Shown here piece by piece: positions 11,421 to 22,031 of a stretch of DNA of 64,000 nt. The position numbers were made by a program, and so were the translations under genes. The number at the start of each line of letters is the position of its first letter. Position 1 is the stretch's first letter. Below the pieces are notes generated by a model that ran no database searches, had not been told where the DNA came from, and worked only from the letters and a program-made list of their open reading frames with translations. The stretch covers positions 248,001-312,000 of the forward strand of contig BQMF02000416.1 in NCBI GenBank assembly GCA_027922465.2. The letters are read 5' to 3'. The DNA comes from Turritopsis dohrnii. Lineage: Eukaryota > Cnidaria > Hydrozoa > Anthoathecata > Oceaniidae.

Positions 11421-14400
11421 TTATGCATGCTTATAATGTCCTCTGGCATATGTAGCAATACCATCTTTTGCAGTAATTCTTTTGTCATCATCCGCATTGA
11501 GAGCGAGTTTGTTTGTTTTTATAGTGTAGACATCATGCTTAATCGATTGGAAGGTCATCTGTTCCCTGTAAATGTTCTTACCATCGAACAAGCATCTCTT
11601 GTAATCATCAAACCCCATAGTCTTCTTTACTACGCACTTCTTGACTCCCTTGCACTTCTTGTCTTCTTTTCCATTCAGCTGTTTATATGCATAGGTCTTT
11701 GCTCTTAGAGCAATAAACTCCGTCATTATCTTACCACCCAACTCATCTTTCATTAGACCGATGACTTTCTTATTCAAACCTATGGGTAAAGGTCTGTTAT
11801 CTTTCTTATCGTACGCTGAAGTGTCAAATCTCAAAGCTACATCATCGGCGATATCTTTGTAAAAGTCGTCGGTTTTGACGAGATAGACAAAGCTGTCTGT
11901 ATCCATATAGCAGAGCTATAGATTTTTACCATATTTTGGTCTCATGTAATCATAGTGAAACTCATACATAACTATCTGTGACAAATCAAGAACTGCAGGT
12001 CCCAGATAGATTGGCTTGTTCAATACAAGTTTGATCTTTTGCATTTCAGCAGCCATCAAATGTTCGCTGAAACAGATAATACCCTTGAAGTTAGTTTTCA
12101 TCACCAGCCTCTCAACAAATCCACTCAACCTGTCTTTTTCAAACAGGCTTGCCAAGCTAATCCTGGAGCAGTGTAAAAATGTGCAGGATCCAGTTTATAG
12201 TTTGTTATGCATGTTTCCCTAAAAGTCTCAAAAACATCAGCAAGCAATAGAACGTCTGTCTTGAGGTAGAGATCATGATACGCACCCATATTTTTATTTT
12301 TCATGTGTTTCCACACCTTCTGTGCATGTGTATGATCAGCATCACTGATACCTTTCAAGTTCAACTTGCTGTAAAAAGCATCTCTCGGTGGGAGCTTAGT
12401 TTCATTAAACTTATCAAAAGAATCAATGTATACATAAGGATAAACTCCTTTTCTTTGAATTGCTCATCACCCTTGAAGAATTTTCCAAGGTTTTTACACT
12501 GATCGTCAGATAGATTGTTTACCAAGTTATTCAGACTACTAGCCATGAAACGCACACTATCGATGAATCTCAACTGTATCTTTTGAACTCTAGTCTCCCC
12601 ATTTTTTTCAGTGTATTCACCAACCCTAACATCCAATGCGAAAGAGATATATTTTTCTTTGTTTTCAGCGATGACGGTAATCTTTTCATCTCCATACTGT
12701 TTGGCTAGTTCTTTGATAAACAGATGAGCATCATATCCGCTCAGATTTTGAAAAACGATCGGGATGTATTTAGGCACTTCATAACGGAGATTACAAGACT
12801 GATGTGCAGCTCCACGAAATTTTCCAGTAAAATGACAGTGATCCCTAACCTTAATGTTATCTTTTCCAAATTCTTTCATACATATATGACATTTATCAGA
12901 ATCGATAAATCCCTGTTCCTCTTCATATGTGAGGTCTCGCATTTTCTGTTTAGGAAACATATTGTATAGCCTTTTCACTTTGCCTACTGCATGATCTACA
13001 AAACGTAAAACACAGTCTTCACCACCATAAAGCGTTAGAGGGTCTGAAACTTCACCATGAGCAAATTTGCTATAACAACAGAAGCCTGTGGGGATATGTA
13101 TACCAACCTTTTCAGTGGATGATCCGCTACCACTGCGCGGTTCTTCACAAACCTCTGTTGACAAAGCTTCGAAATCAGCATACATTATGAAAGGAGCTTT
13201 GAGCTGGTACTGACCGTCATGAAACTTAACGGTGCTACCCTCATTTGGCATCTCAATCTTCATGACATCATTATTTTTACAATATTGAAAGTGTTCATCT
13301 CTAGTTTTGATGGAGGTAAATCCATGGAGGCACTTTATACAATAATGCTCCTTATGTTCGTGCTTCGAGTTGGCCTTTCCCAAGACACCGCTCAAGTTCT
13401 TTACAGCTATATAATGCCTCTTTTCCTCTTCACATAGTAAAAACAAAACAACTGTTTCTTTGCGATCAAGATGCTTCGACTTACGACACATAAAAATACC
13501 AACTTTCTCGTCTTTTGTCAAAACATGCACAGCGATATCAGGGTTCCTCCTTTCAAACAAATCTATTTTATTTAGCGCCATTGGAAACGATAAACTGTCC
13601 CAATTATATTTATCAACATGTTCCTTGAGATTCATTATCCTTTGTGGATTTTTCTTAATCTTATCATGATTGAGAGCTGCGATAACAGCCCATTTGAAGC
13701 ACTCTTCATCATCTTCGTTATGCGGATTGATTATCGAATACTTACCGCTAAAATTCTTAGGTAGCGGCAAGTAAGAGGCGGATTGAGGTAATGCAGGGTT
13801 TTCAATCTGCTCGATTATCTTTTTGAACATATTATTAACAACATCAGATATATCACTTTCACTATGAATTGTTTCCATATTGCTATTGAACGCCTTATCA
13901 ACATAGATTGTCTCTTCAGGATTGGATAAATCCTCCTTTCTCCATTTGATCCACACAGTTGCTTGAATTTTTATTGTTTTTTTGTTTTTGAGTTCCCTCA
14001 TAATCAGATCACTTAAAATGGGTTGAACCTTTTCGAGAAACGAATCAACGTCCTTTTTTCCATCTGAGTTTATCTTGAACCTTTTGTAAGAACCATCAAA
14101 CGCCGTTTCAATGGGGACAAACGCTTTCGGTTTCACCAATTTTTCATCTTTTTCATCATCCTTCTTGTAGAGATTAAGAATCTTCTTCTTCATCTCTCTG
14201 AAAGCGCTACTCACTTTCTCACGAATAGGTTTAGGTGTGTGATTTACCAACCACTCCTTCAACTCATCCAACTTGCTTTTTACCTGAGGTCTATTTTTTG
14301 CCATTTCTTGCTGCTCAAATAAATCCATGTCTTGTCAGTTAGGAATAATTGCTGGTGGTGGAATAGGTTGGTCATTCCTCGTTGGTGTTTGTGTAGACAA

Positions 14401-14520
14401 ACGAGCTGGTGAGCCAGCTAATAATTCAATGAGCTCAGCCTTTCTTAGTTTCGAGTAGCCCCGTAGACCGTGTTCTTTTGCGAGAGCTTTTAATTCAATA
14501 ACGGTACTTCGTGAAGTCAT
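11421..14520 (-). pseudogene. Polinton protein-primed DNA polymerase B with SAP domain, disrupted
   Basis: The gene replicates the element's linear DNA. The N-terminus (14335-14520) is a SAP-type helix-extension-helix (VIELKALAKEHGL, LRKAELIELL). An in-frame TGA at 14335-14337 separates it from the main body (start codon 14326-14328). The body has C2H2-like cysteines, a DHCHFTGKFRGAAH block with nearby CxxC and C residues, and the exonuclease motifs DFEAL, NLSGYDAHLF and the YHDLYLKTDVLLLAD region. The frame changes near 12450. Near 12140 the protein jumps from the AWQACLKKTG block to a region normally far downstream, which removes the palm motifs equivalent to A (DxxxLYG) and B (KxxxNSxYG). 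Palm motif C (YMDTDS) and the KTY block remain, but an in-frame TAG precedes motif C at about 11914. The C-terminus looks complete. Expected full length is roughly 1200 residues; this is a dead copy. Confidence 0.92.
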
Positions 14521-15724
14521 GTTGTATAATTATTATTTGTGTAATATTTAAGTGATCATGATCTCTTGAAGCCATAATGAAATATCATTTTTTCAATCAT
14601 GAAACAACTCAAACCCTCTAGGTAACTTTTGTTACTCGATTTAAGTAACAAAAAAAACAACCTCTACAAGGATGAACGAGCCAATCTATTTTGTTTGCGA
14701 GCCATCCTTCTCTTCTCGTTATATCTCTCTCGATACCTTTGATATTTTTCTTCGTTGTTTCTTATCCAGTTTGAATAGCGTGTATAAAATACTTGTCTCG
14801 CAGGGGCGGATCTAGGATTTTTTAAGTGTTAGGCAAATTTTTTTTTGCCAAACACACATAAGGGCGCAATCGATGAAATTTACGCCAGTTTACGCCCAAT
14901 CTAATACATACTTTTCGAAATGTAAAAAATATTAACTCAAATTAATTCGTCCTGACGTAAGGAGTGTTATAATGCAAGCCTGTATTGCTGAAATAATGGA
15001 ATAAGGGAAATAAACAAAAGAAAACTAATTGAGTATGAATATAATGTATTGAACTACGTTATGTAGGCCAAAATAATATTTTCTGCCAGATTGGAGGTTA
15101 AGTAAATAACCAATAAATTGTATATTTCATCTGTTATCTTCTTCATTTTCTTGATTGCTTGTACATGAACAGGAAGAATCCACCAAATGAAAACATACTT
15201 GTAAATTATGTTATGAAATAGAGTAAAATGACCAAAATCAAAGTTAGAGACAAGCTCCTTGATCATTATCCGGCAGCAAAATAAAAACAATAATTAATAT
15301 CAACCACAAAATAAAGATGGTGCTTCCAGAAATCCCTGAGACAAGTCCAAGAACCTATATATATAAAACTACACAACAACAGATAAATAATGTACTGCTT
15401 CCTCTCTAATAAGAGCTACAACATTTTTTCCAGAATTTAATGTAGCATAGGAAATAAGAAGTCAAACAAAACATTATGTAATTACCTTTTTCAAAAGAAG
15501 ACATAACGTAGGTGGTTTTTATAAAATGAAAGAATAACTCCAAAGATGTTAAAGTGTTTCTGCATCCAGAATGATATTTCGAGGGATGATAGAATGCACG
15601 AAGTTGTTTCAGAAGTCTTATAGTTTTTGGAAATTCTGTTTCCTTGGGCAGATATTTTGATTTAAAAATCATGTAGTATTCTTCTTATCGATTCTAACAG
15701 TGCTCGATTTCGTAAAAGAGCTTT

Positions 15725-15802
15725 ATCATAGGTAAAGAAGACAGTTTTTTATTGGCATGAAACTTTAAGTACCAATAAAAAACTGTCTTCTTTACCTATG
15801 AT
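15725..15802. repeat. Perfect 31-bp hairpin with 16-nt loop
   Basis: 15725-15755 is the exact reverse complement of 15772-15802. The stem contains ggtaaagaagacag and an AT-rich segment near the loop. A 15-nt direct repeat, gatttaaaaatcatg, occurs near 15658 and again from about 15800, overlapping the 3' edge of the hairpin. Confidence 0.9.
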
Positions 15803-16010
15803 TTAAAAATCATGAAATGATACAATAGATAATTATGTAATAAGATTTTTATTCTTTGTTTATGTGTATAAACTCTCAATATATTATAACTTCATTTTCT
15901 TATCACTCACTCAGAGTGAAAGCCCTTTCTCTCTATATAGTAAATTAGAAAGATATAGTATTAATGATAACTTGCGATGAGAAAGTTAACCTATATACTA
16001 TCTTATTATA

Positions 16011-16175
16011 CAGTGGCGGATCTAGAGGTATGTCGAAATTTGTGTAGAAGAGTGTTAGCAATCTAACCATAAAGGAAAAGCGTCCAAATAATCCCATTGG
16101 AAATATAAATTGAATTCACAAATTATGTTAATGCTCTCATACAGAAATTTCGACATACCTCTAGATCCACCACTG
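16011..16175. mobile_element. hAT-like MITE, 165 bp, nested
   Basis: Ends CAGTGGCGGATCTAGAGG and the reverse complement of CCTCTAGATCCACCACTG. The inverted ends extend about 30 bp. Flanked on both sides by ttata, a 5-bp duplication like that of its 2.6 kb host. Same family as the element at 8035-8198. Confidence 0.85.
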
Positions 16176-16966
16176 TTATATATCATAAAATATATGCATT
16201 GCATAAAGTGAATGTAAGATTTTAAAAATTAAATACATATCTCAGAAACTGGGAGTAAGTAATACTAACAAGAGGCTTTTTGATCTCTATCATATTGGTT
16301 CATATCATTTTGGACACAGGATCCTTTTAAAGTTCTTTAATTCAAAACCAGACAGTCATCTCGAACCAAGAAAAATTATATACTGAACTGTACAAATAAG
16401 TTCTATACCAGGTTGAGATACTGGTGCTAAAAAAACCATGCAGCTGCCTACGCAAAACAACTCAGAAAAATAACAATGACTTTGTGTATTATAAACTCAG
16501 TCATTCAAACGTAACTCCATAACATTTTTACAGATGTATTTTTGGTTAACAGAAACAGATACCAAAAATATTTATATTATATACATCATTAATCAATAAA
16601 GAAAAGGCTTCGGTTCAGTTGACACAAACAAACTTATTATACATAGCTGAGCTAATAATTAACTGTCGTCATACTTATGGCCAACGAATTATGGTGCTAA
16701 TAATCCATGCTAATCATATAAAATAAAACACTTGCTTTAAAGCAGCCACAATGTTTTCATTTCGCATAAGCAAAAGAAGAGACAAAAAATGCTTTTCCTA
16801 GATTTTGAAGTCTGTTTTCAACAGATGTATTAAGTGAATTCAAAATTTCCTAATTAATACTTCATTATTGCTATCAAAAGCTGCAACGATGTTTTCTAGC
16901 GAATCCATGTTGAACTGGGTCTAATTCGAAGGTCTCCCACGTCGTTTTGTGCAGATTTGGTGACCA

Positions 16967-17127
16967 TTCATTCAATAAAGTGTGTAAACCCATGGTTGTA
17001 CCTTAGGCAAATTTTCTTCTGGTTCATTCCATAAAGTGTTAACCCATGGTTGTACCTTAGGCAAATTTTCTTCCAGTTCATTCATTAAAGTGTGTTAACC
17101 CGGGGCTCCTTAGGCAAATTTTCTTCG
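16967..17127. repeat. Three tandem copies of a unit of about 54 bp
   Basis: Three successive units share ttaggcaaattttcttc and a preceding taacccatggttgtacc block. The third is partly diverged. The ttaggcaaa motif recurs just inside both ends of the host element, so the array appears derived from its own subterminal sequence. Confidence 0.85.
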
Positions 17128-17741
17128 CCTAAGGTGAGCGTTAGGCACTAGTCTGTGTTGTCAATGTAACTATGAGAAGTCGTTTTCCGGGCAGAATCAA
17201 TACCTATAAACTCAAGCTGTAAAAAACATTAATTTGTAACATCATGGCGCGCGCCGCGCCTCGCGCCGGAGAATAATCATTTGCGAAAAAGAAAGGATAT
17301 CGGATTGATGCAGGAATCTCTTGATATTTTCGATTATTTTCTGATTATTGTAATACAATACCTTTCTCAATTTGTGAAAAACATTATTTAACTGATTTTG
17401 GGTTAGGCATTTGCCTAAGTTGCCTAACCCTGGATCCGCCCCTGTCTCGTATCAGGATCACAAAGAAACAATGGATCCTTATCATTTTTCTCAAGTACCT
17501 CGAGCAATTTAGCTTTGTTCATTTGCTTAAAATATTTTATTTTTCGTGACGCACATAAGTTTATCAACGTATTAATACCCATTGATCGGTAATCTGATAC
17601 TCCAGTATCCTAATCTGATTCTGTTTTGTCAGTCATGTTTATTCTTTATATAAAAGAGATAAACTTTTAAGCCACTTTTGTTTGTTGTGTCACACTACAT
17701 GTTATATCGTAATAAAATAATAAAATATGTATAAATAAAAG

Positions 17742-18719
17742 ATGTCAAACTCTAAACTTCAAGAGATTTATTATCAACCTCAAAACTTATGGAAAGGACA
17801 AAAGGCTATTCGCAATCTAAGAGGATTTGGTTTCAAACTGAAGGAAATTAAGAAGTGGTTATCAAAACAAGCTTTGTGGCAGGTACATCTACCGGCACCG
17901 AAAAGGATCGAACGTCCACATAATGAGGTGACTAAACCGAATGAGATTCATCAATTTGATATATTGTATATGCCTAGTGATATGCTATATGGTAATAAAT
18001 ACAAGTACATTTTGTCTGGTGTTGACACTGCTTCACGCTATAAGGTAGCCCGACCTTTGAATACTAAGAGAGCGAAAGAGGTTGCCGCTATGATTGAAGA
18101 CATCTACAAGGTTGGACCGTTAACTTATCCAAAAGTATTTCAATGTGATAACGGTTCAGAATTCAAAGCGGATGTATCAAAATTGTTGGAGAAGAATAAT
18201 GTTGAAATTAAAAGAATAACTACTAAATATAAGCATACCCATACAGCTTATGTTGAGGCATTGAACAAGATACTTGCTGAAAATTTATTCAAAATACAAG
18301 ATGCTCAAGAACTGAATGATTCGGAAAAGGTATCATCTACATGGGTCAAATATTTGTATAAACTTGTGGATAGATTAAACGATACGAAGACTCAGATGAT
18401 CGGTATGAAACCGAAAGATGCTATCAAATTGAAAGAGGTGCCTCTCGCTAAACGAGAGAGCTATCTACCTGAAGTAGTGCTACCTCAAGATGGTTTGTAT
18501 AGATATCTATTGCAACCGGGTGAAGAGCACGATGACCATCGAAAAAGAGCAATAGATAGGATATGGTCAAAGAGGACATATAGATTGAGTGAGGTAAGAG
18601 AGCAACCTGGTAACCGTGTAATGTATTACCTTCAAGATGTACCTGAAGGAGCTTTTGTGAAAGAAGAGCTGATACCTGAGGATGCAGAGCTACCTCCAGA
18701 TTATGTGCAAGGTTGGTGA
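17742..18719 (+). CDS. Polinton integrase (DD35E, intact)
   Basis: The protein has 325 residues and would integrate the element's linear DNA. The retroviral-type core has D73 (HQFDILYM), D136 (CDNGSEF) and E172 (YVEALNK). The second Asp and the Glu are separated by 35 residues, the canonical DD35E spacing. The C-terminal part from about residue 265 (KRAIDRIWSKRTYRL to PPDYVQGW) matches the conserved Polinton integrase tail that leads to or includes the chromodomain-like region. The ATG at 17742 is the first in frame after an AT-rich leader. It is transcribed opposite to the capsid genes. No stop or frameshift is present, unlike most neighbours. Confidence 0.93.
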   Translation: MSNSKLQEIYYQPQNLWKGQKAIRNLRGFGFKLKEIKKWLSKQALWQVHLPAPKRIERPHNEVTKPNEIHQFDILYMPSDMLYGNKYKYILSGVDTASRYKVARPLNTKRAKEVAAMIEDIYKVGPLTYPKVFQCDNGSEFKADVSKLLEKNNVEIKRITTKYKHTHTAYVEALNKILAENLFKIQDAQELNDSEKVSSTWVKYLYKLVDRLNDTKTQMIGMKPKDAIKLKEVPLAKRESYLPEVVLPQDGLYRYLLQPGEEHDDHRKRAIDRIWSKRTYRLSEVREQPGNRVMYYLQDVPEGAFVKEELIPEDAELPPDYVQGW

Positions 18720-18780
18720 ACCGTACATACAAAGTATCTTTACTTGTTTCTAGTAAAGATGAATCGACAAGCGATGAGGT

Positions 18781-18924
18781 TTAGCGCAACATAATGCTAT
18801 ATGCCATCAACATTGCTCCAATTCCTATTAGTCCAAAACAAACGACTTTGTTTACAGATTTATCATGATAAATCACGTTTTCAGGTAGCTCTCCCAATGT
18901 TATGATTGGAGTAATTTGTTCCAT
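18781..18924 (-). CDS. Small Polinton membrane protein
   Basis: 47 residues from ATG 18922-18924. Begins MEQITPIITLGELP, continues with YHDKSVNK, and ends in one hydrophobic segment (residues about 29-44, rich in Gly, Ile, Leu and Met). Very short proteins with an ITPI motif and a terminal membrane helix are common in Polintons. Function unknown. The reading frame stays open above this ATG but has no better start. Confidence 0.6.
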   Translation of the reverse strand: MEQITPIITLGELPENVIYHDKSVNKVVCFGLIGIGAMLMAYSIMLR

Positions 18925-19016
18925 TGTCTCTTTTTGTCTATATATACTTGTGACATATCTCTTTATATCAGTTTCATTTATCACTTTTCAAATTGAGGAG
19001 CACATAACTGCACATC

Positions 19017-19608
19017 CTAGTAACCATTTTCGGTTATGGATTTTTTCAGGTTTTGAAGTTCTACCATCAAACTTTTTTGAAATTGATTTTGGGTTTCAGT
19101 CTCCATCTTTCTATCTGTAGAACTGAGTCTTTCTAAAGCTTTGTAATATGTCCCCTGCAAAACCTAGAATTCTTTGTAATTGATCCTTCCATCAGTCAGC
19201 GCCTGACTTATGTTAGTTTCGAACACAGCGATTGAGGATGTAACAATGTCATTTTATCATTTTTTCTACTTTCTTTTGATATCTTTTGATGACAGCTGTG
19301 GTAAGTCCGGTACAGATAGAGCCGGCTAGAGCTACACCACCTAATCCTGCGGAAATAGGCATTCCAATAATAGTAGCCCCTGTTGCAATTGAACCGATGC
19401 CAGAGCCAATGGTTATAGCGCTTGAGCTAGCATTTAGTAGCAATGATCGTTCTATTGCCTTGTTGTATCTCTTGAGCTTGATGCTAAACTTGTCCTTCAG
19501 TCTTATCAACTCTTCAAACTCAGAATTTATTACGCTTGCGTTAAATTTTTCCTGCTCATTCAAATCCTCAGGAGCAGTGGGTAGTTTTGGATAAATTTTA
19601 AAACTCAT
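19017..19608 (-). pseudogene. Polinton YPKLP protein with membrane segments, disrupted
   Basis: Starts at ATG 19606-19608 with SFKIYPKLPTAPEDL, a start typical of one conserved Polinton protein. A coiled-coil-like charged region follows, then a Gly/Ala/Ile-rich hydrophobic region (about residues 60-105) and a basic KRYQKKVEK. The frame ends at a TGA near 19249-19251 after an A-rich run. A one-base frame change reopens a second part (SIAVFETNISQALTDGR), interrupted by TAG at 19164-19166 and ending at 19017-19019. The second part resembles the helical tail normally fused to this protein. Likely a virion or membrane-associated component; no experimental function is known to me. Confidence 0.7.
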
Positions 19609-19702
19609 ATTTAGAGGGTAGCTATAACATAATAAATAATAAATTATCCTCTTAATAAATAAAATTGCAGACATTGACATTGACCCCTTTGGAGAACATG
19701 GG

Positions 19703-20940
19703 ATGACCGATGAGACAACAGATGAGACGTTTCCTCTCATACCAACTGGAGACCGTACGGGTGCACAGATACATACATCAGGTGAACGAGAAACATCATT
19801 TGGAGGTCTCAGTCTGAATACTAGAGTTTTGAAGGAACTAGTTGAAGGGTTGTATGATAGATTATCCGAAAAATTCCAGCCAAAACCTGAGACGTTATAT
19901 ACCGAAATTAGAGATGGTGAATTATACTACAAAGACAGTAGCAAACCATTGACAAACAATGGAAGACTAAGAGCTACCGGTACTATACTGAAATATTGGG
20001 TAAGAACAGATTACGTAGTTTAGGGTATGATATACCTAAGAGCAAATTTTCAGCCAGGAAGGCAGCTGTACTTAACAAAATAGCAGAAGAGCTTCCTTCG
20101 ACATCTAAAATCACAACAGCAACCGATGTAGAGTTGGAAGATATGTCCGGTGATGTGGTGAACAGTACGGAAGATTTAATTTCAACGCTTAGACAACAAT
20201 CGGTCGATCATGAAACAACTCAGACCAGCGATCTATTTGAATATCCTGTGCGTGAGCTGTTAGGATTGGATAAAGCGTTGAGAAACATACGAGGAGGTCT
20301 TCAGGAAGAGGTTGCAAAAAAGGTTCGAATAGAACAGCATATCGATAAGGAGAAAAACAAGTTGGAAGAAATGGAAAATGATACAACATACACAGATGAA
20401 CAATGAAAAGAGGTTGAAAAGAGAATGGAGGGATTACGTGAAGAGTTGGAAGCTAGAAAAGAGAACATTAATATGCTCAAAGGCAAACTGAACAGTCAAG
20501 TTACGAGCATCAAAGAAACCATTGCTAAAGTCCTCGACAAAGATACCACATTAGGTGAAAGGATACGAACACTATTCCGTGAACAAGGTATAATAATCGT
20601 TAGCGTTCTGACAGCGTTTGGTATGGCTATCGGTGTCCTTGTGGAAGCTTTGTTACCGGGAAGGTCAGCAGCTGGAAGCTCTTCACAAAATCCTGACAAA
20701 GGCGGTGATAAAAAGGACGATGCAAAGGAATGGATAAAAAATAAACTCGGGGCGTTAGCATCGCTGCTAGGTAGATTGACATCTAAAGCGGCAGAGGCTT
20801 TACCGGGAATAATTGGGTGTATCGTATCATGGATATTGAACAGAGCAAAAGAAGCTGTACGTTGGTTAAGTCAAAATTTATGGGCTCTGATTGTAGGGGT
20901 TGGGGGGTTGATCTATACCTACCTTGTGAGTAGACGGTAA
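19703..20940 (+). pseudogene. Polinton coiled-coil/membrane protein, disrupted
   Basis: One plus-strand gene in three readable parts. The ATG at 19703 opens about 98 residues. Near 20000 the frame changes and continues with RSLGYDIPKSKFSARKAAVL, then a long coiled coil. An in-frame TGA at 20404-20406 interrupts it; the same frame then runs to the stop at 20938-20940. The end has a hydrophobic segment (GIIIVSVLTAFGMAIGVLVE), a charged linker and a conserved tail (ALPGIIGCIVSWILN, NLWALIVGVGGL). This three-part layout is a recurrent Polinton protein of unknown role, possibly membrane anchoring of the virion. The methionine at 19996 is a TTG within the frame change, not a start. Confidence 0.7.
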
Positions 20941-20997
20941 CCACCTGAAGGTGTATATGTTACATGTATCGTGTAACATAATTTTTGTTGATGGTCT

Positions 20998-21410
20998 TCA
21001 TCTTTCAAAAGGTTCAAAATACCACACAGCTCCACCAGTTCCAAGCATACTCAGAGCTATAAAAGTCAATTCCCTTTCATGTTGATCATGACTCGGTGTA
21101 TAAAAGTCGCTCAATACAGGCTCCCGTGGTAATGGTTCAAGGGGTTTAATCTTACCAAACACCCTATTGTACTTTCTCATTGCATCATTTAGCTCTACGA
21201 ATTTAGTCTCAGCCTTTTTTTCGAGCCCTAGTTGTTTATTGATGAAATCGATCCTTTCCTGTCGTTTTTGCTGCCATTCCATATGTGCATATGACGTTTT
21301 CTTTCCTTATCGATTCTGTCTTTGGATAAACTTGAAAACAGATAGCTTGATCCTGTGAAAGCCAAAGCGTTAGCTAAAGCTCCACCTAACATCATTGCGA
21401 TAGAAGCCAT
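20998..21410 (-). pseudogene. Conserved Polinton protein MASIAMMLGG...SDFYTPS, frameshifted
   Basis: ATG 21408-21410 begins MASIAMMLGGALANALAF, then SKDRIDKERKRH. The frame changes near 21285, and the second frame carries EWQQKRQERIDFIN, a coiled-coil region, LSDFYTPSHDQ and a hydrophobic C-terminus. Order and motifs match one conserved Polinton protein I recognise by its start and its SDFYTPS block. Membrane-associated at both ends; biochemical role unknown. One indel is enough to explain the break. Confidence 0.8.
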
Positions 21411-21412
21411 AA

Positions 21413-21700
21413 TTAGATATTGATATTTTCAGGCAAAATCTTTTGTTTGATTAAGTATTCCTTTGTCACTTCACTAGCGGTGATAATGGCAACTATTTTT
21501 CCCGTATCTTCCAAGTCGAACTTTTGAATTAAGGGAGGTGTCATTTTTAATACCTTTTTTCTTAGCATAGAGTAGCCGATAGAGAAAACGCAGACGACTG
21601 ATGCGTGATATAAATCGTTGACAATACTTTTCTTGTCCATATTTGTTACATATATTGCGAAATTATATATAGCGTTATTTATCTTTTTAATCCATTTCAT
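21413..21700 (-). CDS. Small Polinton membrane protein
   Basis: 95 residues from ATG 21698-21700; an internal Met (MDKKSIVNDLYHASVV) is an equally plausible start. Hydrophobic stretches occur around residues 32-48 and 67-77. The end lies 2 bp before the next gene's ATG, and the start overlaps the end of the upstream gene by 14 bp, consistent with the tightly packed minus-strand cluster. Uncharacterised. Confidence 0.65.
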   Translation of the reverse strand: MKWIKKINNAIYNFAIYVTNMDKKSIVNDLYHASVVCVFSIGYSMLRKKVLKMTPPLIQKFDLEDTGKIVAIITASEVTKEYLIKQKILPENINI

Positions 21701-22031
21701 GTTTATTGATTTTCACCGGTATTTTAGATTTTTTTGGAAGGGGGGTAGATGGTGACCCATGGGATAATATTTGCTCTTTCTTTTTATACACAAAATAAGC
21801 AAATCCACCAACTAAACCGAGAGCTATTATTCCACCTACACCATAGGTGTAGTTCATAGGTTGTTCATTTGGTTTGGTGAGAGAGGCCTCAGGCTTCTCC
21901 ACTTCTTTTTGAGGTTACACTTGTTTCAATTCTTCTCGTTTTTTACGGTTGTATTCTGCCAACCTCTTACCTGCTTCAACCCTTTTCGGGTTCTTCGTTG
22001 TCACTTGAATAGGAGTCTGTTCTTCTGACAT
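21687..22031 (-). pseudogene. Polinton TKNPKRVEAGKRLAEYN protein, nonsense-interrupted
   Basis: ATG 22029-22031 opens MSEEQTPIQV followed by TKNPKRVEAGKRLAEYNRKK, a strongly conserved Polinton signature. An in-frame TAA at 21915-21917 (codon 39) interrupts it; the same frame continues with a short linker and one membrane segment (YGVGGIIALGLVGGFAYFVY), then a basic tail. The break is one base away from a Gln codon. The gene overlaps the preceding gene's 3' end by 56 bp. Probably a single-pass membrane protein with a basic cytosolic or virion-interior arm. Confidence 0.78.

Larger units (their letters stand above)
14801..17444. mobile_element. hAT-like DNA transposon (2.64 kb) nested in the Polinton
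   Basis: Ends are CAGGGGCGGATC... and ...GATCCGCCCCTG, perfect inverted ends of about 12 bp with weaker similarity further in. A 5-bp duplication, tctcg, flanks it at 14796-14800 and 17445-17449. A CAGGGGCGGATC end with 5-bp duplications fits the hAT5-type group as I remember it; canonical hAT elements make 8 bp. No intact transposase is readable: the open stretches at 15054-15672 match nothing I know. It is probably a non-autonomous derivative. It contains a MITE, a 31-bp hairpin and a 54-bp tandem repeat. Confidence 0.8.
14664..17636 (-). pseudogene. Small basic Polinton gene split by a hAT-like insertion
   Basis: Two halves of one small minus-strand gene lie either side of the 2.6 kb element: 14664-14800 (C-terminal half, stop at 14664-14666) and 17450-17636 (N-terminal half). 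With the element and one copy of its 5-bp target duplication discounted, the halves are in the same frame. The C-terminal half is rich in Lys and Arg (for example YNEKRRMARKQNRLARSS), which suggests nucleic-acid binding. The upstream ATG (17634-17636) is followed by an in-frame TAG at 17610-17612; a second ATG at 17580-17582 follows the stop. The gene sits between polymerase and integrase. Its product has no assigned function. Confidence 0.75.

Noticed and set aside
18448..18732. Minus-strand gene opposite the integrase
   Set aside because: It is the shadow of an intact DD35E integrase and has no homology pattern.
19996..20406. A separate gene starting at 19996
   Set aside because: Its first codon is TTG inside a frame change; it is the middle of the coiled-coil Polinton gene starting at 19703.
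11421..22031. Alternative genetic code explaining in-frame stops
   Set aside because: TAG, TAA and TGA all occur, and the intact capsid and integrase frames use none of them internally. Decay explains the pattern better.
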